A DNA stretch of 18,344 nucleotides, from assembly GCA_012517025.1 (NCBI GenBank), contig JAAYVT010000185.1, positions 1 to 18,344 of the forward strand, read 5' to 3'. Made by a program: the position numbers and the translations under genes. Of this stretch, positions 1-7,324 are shown one piece after another; the stretch's first letter is position 1; every line of letters starts with the position of its first letter. Source of the DNA: Phyllobacteriaceae bacterium (GTDB lineage: Bacteria; Pseudomonadota; Alphaproteobacteria; Rhizobiales; Ancalomicrobiaceae). Under the pieces are notes generated by a model. The model was not told the origin of the DNA. It was given only the letters and a program-made list of their open reading frames with translations, and did no database searches.

Positions 1-149
1 CCGAGAGCTGCATGCTCGCCGACGCCTGGGCGACCGCGTTGCTGGTGTCGCGCCGCGATGCCGGTCTGGCGCTCGCCCGGCGACGCGGTCTGACCGCGTT
101 CCTGGTCGACACGAACGGCACCTCCCACGCCGTGCCGCCGCTCGCCTGA
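1..149 (+). CDS. apbE: FAD:protein FMN transferase (ApbE family), C-terminal fragment
   Basis: Only the last 48 codons are present, read in the frame starting at base 3 and ending at the TGA at 147-149; the 5' part lies outside the window. The visible residues begin with ESCMLADAWATAL, which matches the conserved C-terminal motif of ApbE proteins (S-C-M-x-A-D-A-x-A-T-A-L), followed by the usual GLALARRRGL helix and a final beta strand. ApbE enzymes attach FMN covalently to threonine residues of target flavoproteins in the periplasm. A nosX or nirX paralogue, which serves NosR in denitrifiers, belongs to the same family and cannot be told apart from this fragment. The gene ends about 190 bases before the CbbQ/NorQ-type gene. 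Confidence 0.8.
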   Translation, partial: ESCMLADAWATALLVSRRDAGLALARRRGLTAFLVDTNGTSHAVPPLA

Positions 150-210
150 GCGCCGGCTGCGGCGGCGCGATCACGGAAGATCTCCGCCCGGTCGAAGGAC
201 TTGCACCGGC

Positions 211-315
211 GCCGTCGACGGAGTTAATCTCTTTCGACGGCAGCTCGAGGATGCGCTGCCGACCCCAGGCTATGTCAGCCGCCCGTCTCACCTGCGCGTG
301 AGGGGCGGCTTTTTT
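211..315 (+). ncRNA. Structured intergenic segment, possible small RNA or 3'UTR
   Basis: The gap between the apbE fragment and the ATPase gene folds into consecutive hairpins. GCCGTCGA at 211-218 pairs perfectly with TCGACGGC at 234-241. GGCAGC at 239-244 pairs with GCTGCC at 255-260. The segment ends in the intrinsic terminator at 277-315. The first two hairpins share bases 239-241, so they compete. No ORF with a plausible start fits. It could be an independent sRNA, a processed 3'UTR of the apbE mRNA, or an attenuator leader for the downstream operon. I recognise no known RNA family. The structure is seen in the sequence; the RNA role is inference. Confidence 0.3.
277..315 (+). terminator. 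Intrinsic terminator downstream of apbE
   Basis: AGCCGCCC (277-284) pairs with GGGCGGCT (303-310), and inside it CTCAC (287-291) pairs with GTGAG (298-302), leaving a six-base loop and a two-base bulge. A T-run follows at 310-315. It lies 26 bases before the ATG of the ATPase gene, so it either ends apbE transcription or acts as an attenuator for the next operon. Confidence 0.8.
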
Positions 316-340
316 GTGCCCGCACGGGCCCGGAGGCGTC

Positions 341-1153
341 ATGGACGACCAACATCCCCTCGCCGATCACCGCATCGCCACGGCCCCCTATTATCGGCCG
401 ACCGGCGCGGAGATCGCCGTCTTCGAGGCGGCGCACGCCGATCGCATCCCGATGATGCTCAAGGGCCCGACCGGTTGCGGCAAGACCCGTTTCATCGAGC
501 ACATGGCGCATCGGCTCGGCAAGCCGTTGATCACCGTCGCCTGCCACGAGGACATGACCGCCTCCGACCTCGTCGGCCGCTTCCTGCTCGACGCCCAGGG
601 CACGGTCTGGCAGGACGGGCCGCTCACGCTGGCGGTGCGTCACGGCGCCATCCTCTATCTCGACGAGATCGTCGAGGCCCGCCAAGACACCACCGTCGTC
701 ATCCATCCGCTGACCGACGACCGCCGGGTGCTGCCGATCGAAAAGCGCAACGAGCTGATCGCCGCCCATCCCGACTTCCACCTCGTCGTCTCCTACAACC
801 CCGGCTATCAGAGCGCGGTCAAGGACCTCAAGGAATCGACCAAGCAGCGCTTCGTCGCCCTCGACTTCGACTATCCGGCGCCCGAGGTCGAGGCCGAGAT
901 CATCGCCCACGAGGCCGGGATCGACGCCGACGTCGCCCTGTTGGTGGTCGAGATCGGTGCCCGCTCGCGCAATCTGCGTGGCCACGGCCTCGACGAGGGC
1001 GCCTCCACCCGCATGCTGATCCAGGCCGGCCGTCTGATCGGGCGCGGCATCCCGGTGCGCGATGCCTGTCGGATCGCGCTGGTGGTGCCGGTGACCGACG
1101 ACGTCGACATGCGCGCGGCGCTGAGCCGGGCGATCGAGGCCTGCATCGCATGA
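341..1153 (+). CDS. AAA+ ATPase of the CbbQ/NirQ/NorQ (MoxR) family
   Basis: This 270-residue AAA+ ATPase belongs to a family that works with a VWA partner to activate or mature metalloenzymes: CbbQ-CbbO re-activates Rubisco, and NorQ-NorD matures nitric oxide reductase. Walker A is GPTGCGKT at residues 42-49 and Walker B is AILYLDEI at 103-110. The sensor 1 region reads SYNPGYQS at 151-158, a hallmark of this family, followed by STKQRFVALDFDYP with the likely arginine finger R170, and sensor 2 around R224. The ATG at 341 is preferred over a GTG at 314 because GGAGG lies at 332-336 with good spacing, whereas 314 falls within the terminator T-run. The gene overlaps the VWA gene by four bases (ATGA), so the two are translationally coupled. 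The target enzyme is not in the window. Confidence 0.9.
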   Translation: MDDQHPLADHRIATAPYYRPTGAEIAVFEAAHADRIPMMLKGPTGCGKTRFIEHMAHRLGKPLITVACHEDMTASDLVGRFLLDAQGTVWQDGPLTLAVRHGAILYLDEIVEARQDTTVVIHPLTDDRRVLPIEKRNELIAAHPDFHLVVSYNPGYQSAVKDLKESTKQRFVALDFDYPAPEVEAEIIAHEAGIDADVALLVVEIGARSRNLRGHGLDEGASTRMLIQAGRLIGRGIPVRDACRIALVVPVTDDVDMRAALSRAIEACIA

Positions 1154-3438
1154 GCCGGCCGCAGCCGACCGGCGCGGCATCGCCGGACACCATGGCGGCG
1201 TTGGCGCGGACGGTGCTGGCGCGCGAGAGCTTGGCGGCGAGCTTCCTCGAGGCTTCGGCGATCGCCGAGGGCTTCGCCCCGGAGCTGCGCGACGCCTGGG
1301 CGGAACGTGCGTTGGCGCTGCAGGCCGTCAACGCCGGCGTCGCCTGTTCGCTCGCCTTCTTCGCGCTGACCATCCGGCTCGGTCGCCGCGACGCCGCCGC
1401 CACCCCGATCGCCGTCGCCGAGGCCGCCGCCGCGATCTGCCGCCACGCCGGCTCCCACGCCGCGACCGCCGTCGTCGGCGCCGGCGAGGCGATGCTCGGT
1501 CTCGTCGGCGACGACGTGCCCGTTGTCCTCGACGCCCTCGTCGATCTCGCCGAGAAGCGGCCGAAGGCGATCGAACCGGCGCTGGCGACGCTCGGCCGGG
1601 TGCTGCCGGTGATCGGCGCCGCCGCCTATCGCGAGTGGCTGGCGGCGGGCCTGCGCGCCCATGCCACCGACGAAGGTCGGCTCCTCGCCTATGTCGCGCT
1701 CGAGGATCCGCTCGCCCGCGAGCGGCTGCGCGACCACGGCCGCGCCGGGGCGCTGCGCCGGTCGATGCCGAGCGCGCTCGCCTTCGCCGCCGCCCTCGAC
1801 GGCGACAAGCCGACGGCGCGACTGGTCCCGCGCGCCGAGCGGGCGAGCCTCGCCCTGCCGATCGTGGTGATGCCGGAGGCCTTCCCCGATCATCCGGCCG
1901 AAGACCAGGGCGACCTCGCCGCCGCCGCCCTCGCCCACGCCGCCGCGCACCGGATGTTCGGAGGGGCGCCGTTCGATCCGCGCCGGCTGAAACCGGTCCA
2001 GGTGGCGCTGACCTCGATGATCGAGGACGCCCGGGTCGAGACGCTGGCGCTGCGGCGCTTCCCCGGTCTCGCCCGGCTGTGGCGACCGTTCCACACTACC
2101 GGTCCCGATACGGCGCGCACTGTGCCCTTCCTGATGGCGCGGATGGCGCGGGCGCTGTTCGATCCGACCTACGACGACCCGGAGGCGTGGATCGCCAAGG
2201 CGCGGGCGTTGTTCGCCGCGGCGGTCGCCGCCGGCCGGCTCGACGACCCGACGATGGCGCGCGAGATCGGCGGTCTCCTCGGCAACGACCTCGGGCAGAT
2301 GCGCCTGTCGTTCAATCCCAAGACCTGGGTGGTCGAACCGATCTATCGCGACGACCACGCCGGTCTGTGGACCACCGAGACCCCGCCCGAGGCGGAGGCG
2401 GCCGAGATCGACGTCGCCGTCGAGGCGGTGCGCCGCCGCGAGGAGGAGCGCGACGACGGCCGGTCCCGCGAGGAGACCGCGCCGGGGGCGCCGGAAGAGG
2501 TCGGCCGCGCCCGTCTGGCGGCGGAGGACGACGACGCCGGCACGGTGATCGAGCGTCTGCCGGAATGGGACCACGAGGCGGCGGTGCTGCGCCCCGACTG
2601 GGTGACGATCCGGGCATATCGCCCCGCCGTTCGCGGCGCCGACGCGGTCGACCGCTTGGCCGACGCCGTGGCGACGCCGGCCAAGCGGGTCGAGGCGATG
2701 ATCCGCGGCGCCCGCCTCGGCCTGCCGCAACGGCTGAAGAAACAGGCGGAAGGCGACATGCTCGACCTCGACGGGGCGATCGGCGCGGCGATCGCCCGCC
2801 GCATCGGCGAGACCCCGGACCACCGGGTCTATCGCCGCACCGACCGCAAGATCCGCGATCTCGCCACGCATCTGATGATCGACACTTCGGAGAGCACTCG
2901 CGATCCGTTGCCGGGACGCAAGACCCGCGTCCTCGACGTCGAGATCGAGGCGACGGCGGTGCTCGCCACCGCGATCGACGCGCTCGGCGATCGGCTGGCG
3001 GTCGAGGGCTTCGCCTCCGACGGCCGCGAGGACGTGCGCGTCACCCCGGTCAAGGACTTCGCGGAACGGTTCGACGCGACCACCCGCGCCCGCCTCGCCG
3101 GGCTGGAGCCGGGGCGCTCGACCCGCCTCGGCGCGGTGCTCAGGCACGGCGGCCGACGCCTCGCCGACCGGCGTGCCTATCGCCGTCTGCTGGTGGTGAT
3201 CACCGACGGCGAGCCCTTCGACGTCGACTGCGACGATCCCCGCTATCTGGTCGAGGACGCGCGCCGCGCGGTGCACGAGCTGTGCGCCGCCGGCATCGAC
3301 GCCTTCGGCCTCGGCATCGGCGCGCCGCACGCCACCGGCGACCGCATCTTCGGGCGCGGCAACTTCGTCCCGATCGCCCGGCCGGAGGATCTGACCCGGG
3401 CGCTGTCGGCGCTCTACTTCCGCCTCGCCGCGCGCTGA
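1150..3438 (+). CDS. VWA-domain protein of the CbbO/NorD family
   Basis: This 762-residue partner of the preceding ATPase starts at the ATG that overlaps the upstream stop codon. The N-terminal half is alanine-rich and probably helical. A strongly charged segment rich in E, R and D lies near residues 420-465. A C-terminal von Willebrand factor A domain begins near residue 570. Its metal-binding MIDAS motif is intact: DTSES at 578-582 and TDGEP near residue 686. The end (FVPIARPEDL, then LSALYFRL) is typical of CbbO/NorD proteins. The length is nearer to CbbO (about 760-800) than to the usual NorD (about 610-640, from memory), which slightly favours a CbbO-like role, but no Rubisco or norCB gene is visible. 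In the family the VWA domain docks the AAA+ ring onto the substrate enzyme. Confidence 0.88.
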   Translation: MSRPQPTGAASPDTMAALARTVLARESLAASFLEASAIAEGFAPELRDAWAERALALQAVNAGVACSLAFFALTIRLGRRDAAATPIAVAEAAAAICRHAGSHAATAVVGAGEAMLGLVGDDVPVVLDALVDLAEKRPKAIEPALATLGRVLPVIGAAAYREWLAAGLRAHATDEGRLLAYVALEDPLARERLRDHGRAGALRRSMPSALAFAAALDGDKPTARLVPRAERASLALPIVVMPEAFPDHPAEDQGDLAAAALAHAAAHRMFGGAPFDPRRLKPVQVALTSMIEDARVETLALRRFPGLARLWRPFHTTGPDTARTVPFLMARMARALFDPTYDDPEAWIAKARALFAAAVAAGRLDDPTMAREIGGLLGNDLGQMRLSFNPKTWVVEPIYRDDHAGLWTTETPPEAEAAEIDVAVEAVRRREEERDDGRSREETAPGAPEEVGRARLAAEDDDAGTVIERLPEWDHEAAVLRPDWVTIRAYRPAVRGADAVDRLADAVATPAKRVEAMIRGARLGLPQRLKKQAEGDMLDLDGAIGAAIARRIGETPDHRVYRRTDRKIRDLATHLMIDTSESTRDPLPGRKTRVLDVEIEATAVLATAIDALGDRLAVEGFASDGREDVRVTPVKDFAERFDATTRARLAGLEPGRSTRLGAVLRHGGRRLADRRAYRRLLVVITDGEPFDVDCDDPRYLVEDARRAVHELCAAGIDAFGLGIGAPHATGDRIFGRGNFVPIARPEDLTRALSALYFRLAAR

Positions 3439-3445
3439 ACCGCGA

Positions 3446-3477
3446 GGCGCGGGGGCTCTCGCCGGAGCCCCCGCGCC
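3446..3477 (+). terminator. GC-rich hairpin after the CbbO/NorD-type gene
   Basis: A perfect 13-bp stem joins GGCGCGGGGGCTC (3446-3458) to GAGCCCCCGCGCC (3465-3477) across a six-base loop, starting eight bases after the stop codon. There is no T-run, so it may act as a Rho-independent terminator of the U-poor kind or as a 3'-end stabiliser. Confidence 0.55.
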
Positions 3478-3557
3478 GTTCGAGCATCGCCTGCGTGTTT
3501 CGTCGACATCGTGATCCGACCCGGACGACGCCGGTTCGGACACGCCTTTGCTCGCGG

Positions 3558-3578
3558 AGGTTCGAACGGATCGAACCT
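3558..3578. repeat. Short inverted repeat in the convergent gap
   Basis: AGGTTCGA (3558-3565) and TCGAACCT (3571-3578) form a perfect inverted repeat around a five-base centre. It sits between the two convergent operons, away from any start codon, so an operator role is unlikely. It may be a small hairpin in the 3' end of the plus-strand transcript. No function is assigned. Confidence 0.3.
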
Positions 3579-3603
3579 TCACGAGCTCGCTGTCGGACCT
3601 GAG

Positions 3604-3637
3604 AAAAGGGCCTCCGCCGGCGATCGCCGGCGGAGGC
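3604..3637 (-). terminator. Intrinsic terminator of the amide operon
   Basis: Bases 3610-3637 form a perfect 28-base palindrome (14-bp arms centred on GATC). On the minus strand it is followed by CCC and then TTTT at 3607-3604. It begins nine bases beyond the stop codon of the alpha/beta hydrolase gene, so it marks the end of the minus-strand operon. Confidence 0.85.
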
Positions 3638-3646
3638 GAACCTGCG

Positions 3647-4666
3647 TCAGCTGGCGAGGAGTTCCTTGAGCTTTTCGTCGAGGAAGGCGACGTCGACCGG
3701 GTTGGTGCCCGGGCCGCCGGCGAAGTGACCCCACACCGACGGGATCGGGATCAGGGTGGCGTTCGGCATGGCCGCGACCTCGTTCTCGCTGTCGGCGACG
3801 CGGAAATAGAGGTCGGTGGCGCCCGGCATGACGTAGGTCTTGGCCTTGATCGCCCCGAGCGCCTTCACGAAGTCGCCGTGGTAGAGCTCGTTGTCGGAGA
3901 TGTCGCCGTTCTGCCAGGTCCACAGCATGGTCAGCAGATTGTTGGCGTCGCGCGGCAGGAAGAAGCCTTCCCAGAACGCCACCAGGAAGTCCTCGAGCGA
4001 GGAATAGCCCAGCGCCTCGATGTCGAGGTTGGCGCGATAGAAGTCCTGCGAGAAACCCCAACCGGCATAGACCCGAGCGGCGGCGCGCAGACCCTTGTTC
4101 GGCTTGGTGGTGTACCAGCCCTCTGCGAAGGCGGCGTCGGCGGTCAGCGCCGCCTTGACGCCCTCGAGGAACACCTTGTTGTGGCGCGAGCACTTGGCCG
4201 AGCCGCAGAAGGGGGCGAGCAGATCCATCATGTCGGGGTACATCGCCCCCCAATGGAAGGTCTGCAGCGCCCCCATCGACCAGCCGACCACCAGACGGAT
4301 GTGCTCGATGCCGAACTTCTCGGTCACCAGACGGTACTGCGCCTTGACGTTGTCGTAAGGAGTGACGTCCGGGAAGCGCGGGCCGTTGTAGGGTTCCGGC
4401 GTGTTGCTCGCCGACGACGACAGGCCGTTGCCCAGCATGTTCGGGATGATGATGAAGTACTTGGTCGGATCGAGCGCCATGCCCTCGCCGATCAGCCACT
4501 CGTTGTCGTAGTGCTGACCCGAATACCAAGTCGGATAGACGATGACGTTGTCCTTGGCGGCGTTGAGGGTGCCGAAGGTCTTGTAGGCGAGCTTGCAGTC
4601 GCGAAGCGTCGCGCCCCGCTGCAGGGAGAAGTCGCCGAGATCGAAGATTTCATAATCGAGAGGCAT
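3647..4666 (-). CDS. MetX-like alpha/beta-fold hydrolase or acyltransferase
   Basis: This 339-residue alpha/beta-hydrolase protein resembles the homoserine O-acetyltransferase (MetX) branch. The proposed catalytic residues are Ser130 in the nucleophile elbow GWSMGA, Asp285 in PGATDLYF and His314 in VWGHFAG. The elbow differs from the usual MetX form (G-G-S-M-G-G, from memory), and the cap region contains a cysteine-bearing APFCGSAKCS segment (151-160), so methionine biosynthesis is doubtful. The ATG at 4666 follows GAGGAA at good spacing; a much longer open frame continues upstream but only as a shadow of the permease gene. It is the last gene of the amide operon, before the terminator. Its position suggests a role in using amides, esters or their acyl products. 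That role is inference. Confidence 0.8.
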   Translation of the reverse strand: MPLDYEIFDLGDFSLQRGATLRDCKLAYKTFGTLNAAKDNVIVYPTWYSGQHYDNEWLIGEGMALDPTKYFIIIPNMLGNGLSSSASNTPEPYNGPRFPDVTPYDNVKAQYRLVTEKFGIEHIRLVVGWSMGALQTFHWGAMYPDMMDLLAPFCGSAKCSRHNKVFLEGVKAALTADAAFAEGWYTTKPNKGLRAAARVYAGWGFSQDFYRANLDIEALGYSSLEDFLVAFWEGFFLPRDANNLLTMLWTWQNGDISDNELYHGDFVKALGAIKAKTYVMPGATDLYFRVADSENEVAAMPNATLIPIPSVWGHFAGGPGTNPVDVAFLDEKLKELLAS

Positions 4667-4705
4667 GTCGGTTCCTCGGTGAAAATCGCGGAAAGAAGGA
4701 GAGAG

Positions 4706-4730
4706 CGATCGGCGGACGCGCCGCCGATCG
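4706..4730 (-). other. Intercistronic hairpin between permease and hydrolase genes
   Basis: CGATCGGCGG (4706-4715) pairs perfectly with CCGCCGATCG (4721-4730) across a five-base loop. It fills the 74-base gap between the NCS1 permease stop and the hydrolase start. There is no T-run, so mRNA stabilisation or processing is more likely than full termination. Confidence 0.5.
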
Positions 4731-4740
4731 GGGGGGGGCC

Positions 4741-6081
4741 TCAGGCGGTCGCGCGGCGGCGCGACGACAGGAGCCAGTAGGCGACGGCGGCGACCACGAA
4801 GGCCGACAGCGCGGTGGAGAGGAACGGCGCGGTTTCCTCCACCACGAAGGCGGCGACCGAGCCGATCGCCCAGGCGACGAACGCGGTGCCGCGCCAGTCG
4901 GTGTCGATCTCGGCCTTGGGGCGCAGGAGATACTGGTCGACCAGGATGATCGCGCCGATCGGCGGCACCAGGATGCCGAGCAGCGACAGCCACTGGATGA
5001 AGAAGGCCCAGACGTTGCCGGCCGCCACGACGATGCCGATGACCCCGAGGATCACCGCCAGCAGACACATGTGGCTGCGCACGATGCGCGACCAGCCGGT
5101 CGCCGCGTTGTAGAGGCAGTGCGAGCAGACCGAGCCGAGGTTGCAGTAGAGGAACAGGAAGGCGAGTGCGCTGAGCCAGGTCAGCTGCTTGCCGTTCATG
5201 TAGCCGAACATGTTGTCGTTGCCGAAGGGGTTGGCGTTCGGCACCGCGAGCGCCGCCGTCATGATGCCGCCGACCAGCATCGCCACCATGTTGGCGAAGG
5301 GGAAGGCGCTGAAGGTGGCGATCAGGGACGACTTGGGATCCTTGGCCCACCGATTGAAGTCGGCGGTGACGGTGCCGGCGTCGATGAACAGCGCCAGCAC
5401 GACGGTGAGACCGACGCCCATCGACATGGTCGCGACGCCGTTGTTGCCGGCGTAGGAGAGCACCGCGTCGAAGCCGTGGGTCGAGACGACGTCGCCGACC
5501 ACCCCGAGGCCGAGGACCACGAACAGCGGCACCGAGACGACGCCGATCCAGTGCAGGCCGCGCACGCCGACGAAGGTGATGGCGATGTAGAGCGCCCCGG
5601 CGATGGTGGTCATCAGCACGTAGTTGAGACCGTAGGTCGAGGAGACCAGCGCCCCGGTGATGCCGGTCTGCACGGCGTACCAGCCGAGCAGCAGCGTGGA
5701 CAGCAGGCCGGAGGCGAAGACGTAGCCCTTGCGGCCGAACACGACCGAAGCGAGCAGAGCGAAGTTCACGCCGCGCCGGGTGCCGAGCACGCCGAGCGCC
5801 CCGACGTAGGCGAACATCAGCAGGTTGCCGAGGATCATCGCGATCAGCGCGCGCTTGAAGCCCATGCCGAGCACCAACAGCGATCCGGTCATCGCTCCCG
5901 TGACGATCATCGGGAAGCCGAGCCACACCATGGTGACCGAGAACAGGCTCCGACGTGCCGCCGCGGGTACCGGCGAGTGCTCGTATTCTTCACCGAACAG
6001 CTTGTCGACGTCGTCCTCGACCTCTTCGAGCGTGTGGTGAGCGTGCGTTTTGGTTCCAATGTTCGTCATCGACGACCCCAT
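4741..6081 (-). CDS. NCS1-family (cytosine/purine permease, CodB-like) transporter
   Basis: This 446-residue inner-membrane protein resembles nucleobase:cation symporters of the NCS1 family. About 45 hydrophilic residues come first (including an acidic EEVEDDVDKLFGEEYE stretch), then roughly 12 hydrophobic segments. The first segment region LGFPMIVTGAMTGSLL and the internal ADFNRWAKDPKSS loop are typical of CodB-like proteins. Family members import cytosine, purines, hydantoins or related small amide-like compounds with Na+ or H+. Its position after amiE suggests it imports an amide or related nitrogen source, but the substrate cannot be read from the sequence. The start is uncertain: ATG at 6081 or at 6069 (MTNIGTK), neither with a strong ribosome-binding site. 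The upstream gap of 112 bases contains a hairpin. Confidence 0.87.
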   Translation of the reverse strand: MGSSMTNIGTKTHAHHTLEEVEDDVDKLFGEEYEHSPVPAAARRSLFSVTMVWLGFPMIVTGAMTGSLLVLGMGFKRALIAMILGNLLMFAYVGALGVLGTRRGVNFALLASVVFGRKGYVFASGLLSTLLLGWYAVQTGITGALVSSTYGLNYVLMTTIAGALYIAITFVGVRGLHWIGVVSVPLFVVLGLGVVGDVVSTHGFDAVLSYAGNNGVATMSMGVGLTVVLALFIDAGTVTADFNRWAKDPKSSLIATFSAFPFANMVAMLVGGIMTAALAVPNANPFGNDNMFGYMNGKQLTWLSALAFLFLYCNLGSVCSHCLYNAATGWSRIVRSHMCLLAVILGVIGIVVAAGNVWAFFIQWLSLLGILVPPIGAIILVDQYLLRPKAEIDTDWRGTAFVAWAIGSVAAFVVEETAPFLSTALSAFVVAAVAYWLLSSRRRATA

Positions 6082-6120
6082 GTCTTCGCGGAAAGGGAAC
6101 GGGCAAATGCGGGTTCGGCG

Positions 6121-6140
6121 GTCCCGACCGGGGTCGGGAC
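6121..6140 (-). other. Intercistronic hairpin between amiE and the permease gene
   Basis: GTCCCGACC (6121-6129) and GGTCGGGAC (6132-6140) are a perfect inverted repeat with almost no spacer, so the real loop must open one or two pairs. It lies in the 112-base gap after amiE. No T-run follows on the minus strand. A role in differential stability of the amiE message is possible. Confidence 0.4.
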
Positions 6141-6193
6141 GGCTTCCGTGTGGGGAGCCGGCCCCCGGGGAGGACCGGGAGCCGGGCGCGTGT

Positions 6194-7228
6194 TCAGCGA
6201 TGGGCGACCTTGTTGGGGATGCCGTCGATCGGGCATTCCTCCGAGCCGATGGTCGGCCGCGTCATCGCCTCGACCATCTCGCGGGTACCTTCCGGATCGG
6301 CCGCCCACTTCTTGTAGAAGTCGTACGGGCAGGCGGCGGTGCCGCGATCTCCGTCACCGGAATTGAGCATGCCGGTGTAGCCGCGGTGGACCAGCTTGAA
6401 GAGGTGATTCTGCGCCTGGCCGTTCTTGCGGGCGTCGCGGATCAGCGACTTGGAGAGCTGGGCGTACTGGATGCCGTACTCCTCCTCGCCGCATTCGCCG
6501 AGGGTGCGGCCGTCGAAGCCGACCAGCATCGAATGGCCGAAGTAGGTGTAGACGCCGTCGAAGCCGGCACAGTTGGCGACCGCCACATAGACGTTGTTGG
6601 CCCAGGCCATGGCGCGGGCCATGATCACCTGCTGTTCCTTGGCCGGGTACATGTAGCCCTGGCAGCGCACGATCAGCTCGGCGCCGCGCATCGCGCAGTC
6701 GCGCCAGATCTCCGGATAGTTGCCGTCGTCGCAGATGATCAGCGAGATCTTGAGGCCCTTCGGCCCCTCGGTGACATAGGTGCAGTCGCCCGGATACCAG
6801 CCCTCGATCGGCACCCAGGGCATGATCTTGCGGTACTTCTGGACGATTTCACCCTTGTCGTTCATCAGGATGAGGGTGTTGTAGGGCGCCTTGTTGGGGT
6901 GCTCCTCGTGGCGCTCGCCGGTCAGCGAGAACACGCCCCAGACCTTCGCCTTACGGCAGGCTTCGGCGAAGATGTCGGTCTCGTCGCCCGGAATCGAGGC
7001 GGCGTTCTCGTACATCTCCTTGCTGTCGTACATGATGCCGTGGCTGGAATATTCCGGGAACACGATCAGATCGAGACCCGGCAGACCCTGCTTGATGCCG
7101 ACCACCATGTCCGCGATCTTGCGGCAGTTGTCGAGGATCTCGGCCTTGGTGTGGATGCGCGGCATCTTGTAGTTGATCACCGCGACGCCGACGGTGTCGT
7201 TGGTGGAGATGATGTCACCGTGAAGCAT
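6194..7228 (-). CDS. amiE: Aliphatic amidase (acylamide amidohydrolase)
   Basis: AmiE hydrolyses short-chain aliphatic amides such as acetamide and propionamide to the carboxylate and ammonia in the cytoplasm. The 344-residue protein aligns by eye from end to end with Pseudomonas aeruginosa AmiE (346 residues). The nitrilase-superfamily triad falls at the same numbers: Glu59 in FPEYS, Lys134 in KYRKIMPW and Cys166 in IICDDGNYPEIW. The N-terminus (MLHGDI, then NDTVGVAVINYKMPR) and the RCQGYMYPAK segment are hallmarks of the AmiE subgroup. Formamidase (AmiF) is the nearest alternative, but the N-terminus and tail match AmiE better. The ATG at 7228 has AGGAG upstream. It lies 96 bases after the last ABC-transporter gene, inside the amide operon. 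Confidence 0.96.
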   Translation of the reverse strand: MLHGDIISTNDTVGVAVINYKMPRIHTKAEILDNCRKIADMVVGIKQGLPGLDLIVFPEYSSHGIMYDSKEMYENAASIPGDETDIFAEACRKAKVWGVFSLTGERHEEHPNKAPYNTLILMNDKGEIVQKYRKIMPWVPIEGWYPGDCTYVTEGPKGLKISLIICDDGNYPEIWRDCAMRGAELIVRCQGYMYPAKEQQVIMARAMAWANNVYVAVANCAGFDGVYTYFGHSMLVGFDGRTLGECGEEEYGIQYAQLSKSLIRDARKNGQAQNHLFKLVHRGYTGMLNSGDGDRGTAACPYDFYKKWAADPEGTREMVEAMTRPTIGSEECPIDGIPNKVAHR

Positions 7229-7324
7229 GCTGGACTCCTGTTTTGGCTGGGGACGGCTCCGCCCTTCGCCCGCGCGGGAAACGCGGACGTCGGCGGTGGA
7301 CGATGGAAGGTCGGATGCGGGGGA

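Noticed and set aside
298..1149. An upstream extension of the VWA-protein frame to base 298.
   Set aside because: It is a +1-frame shadow of the AAA+ ATPase gene, full of R, P and G. The ATGA overlap at 1150-1153 gives a normal start.
871..3582. A 903-codon minus-strand open frame opposite the ATPase and VWA genes.
   Set aside because: It is antisense to well-supported genes, shows no recognisable domain, and arises from lack of stop codons at high GC.
3647..5926. A 759-codon minus-strand open frame that contains the hydrolase at its end.
   Set aside because: The upstream 420 codons are an arginine-rich out-of-frame reading of the NCS1 permease gene. The hydrolase begins at the ATG at 4666 with its own ribosome-binding site.
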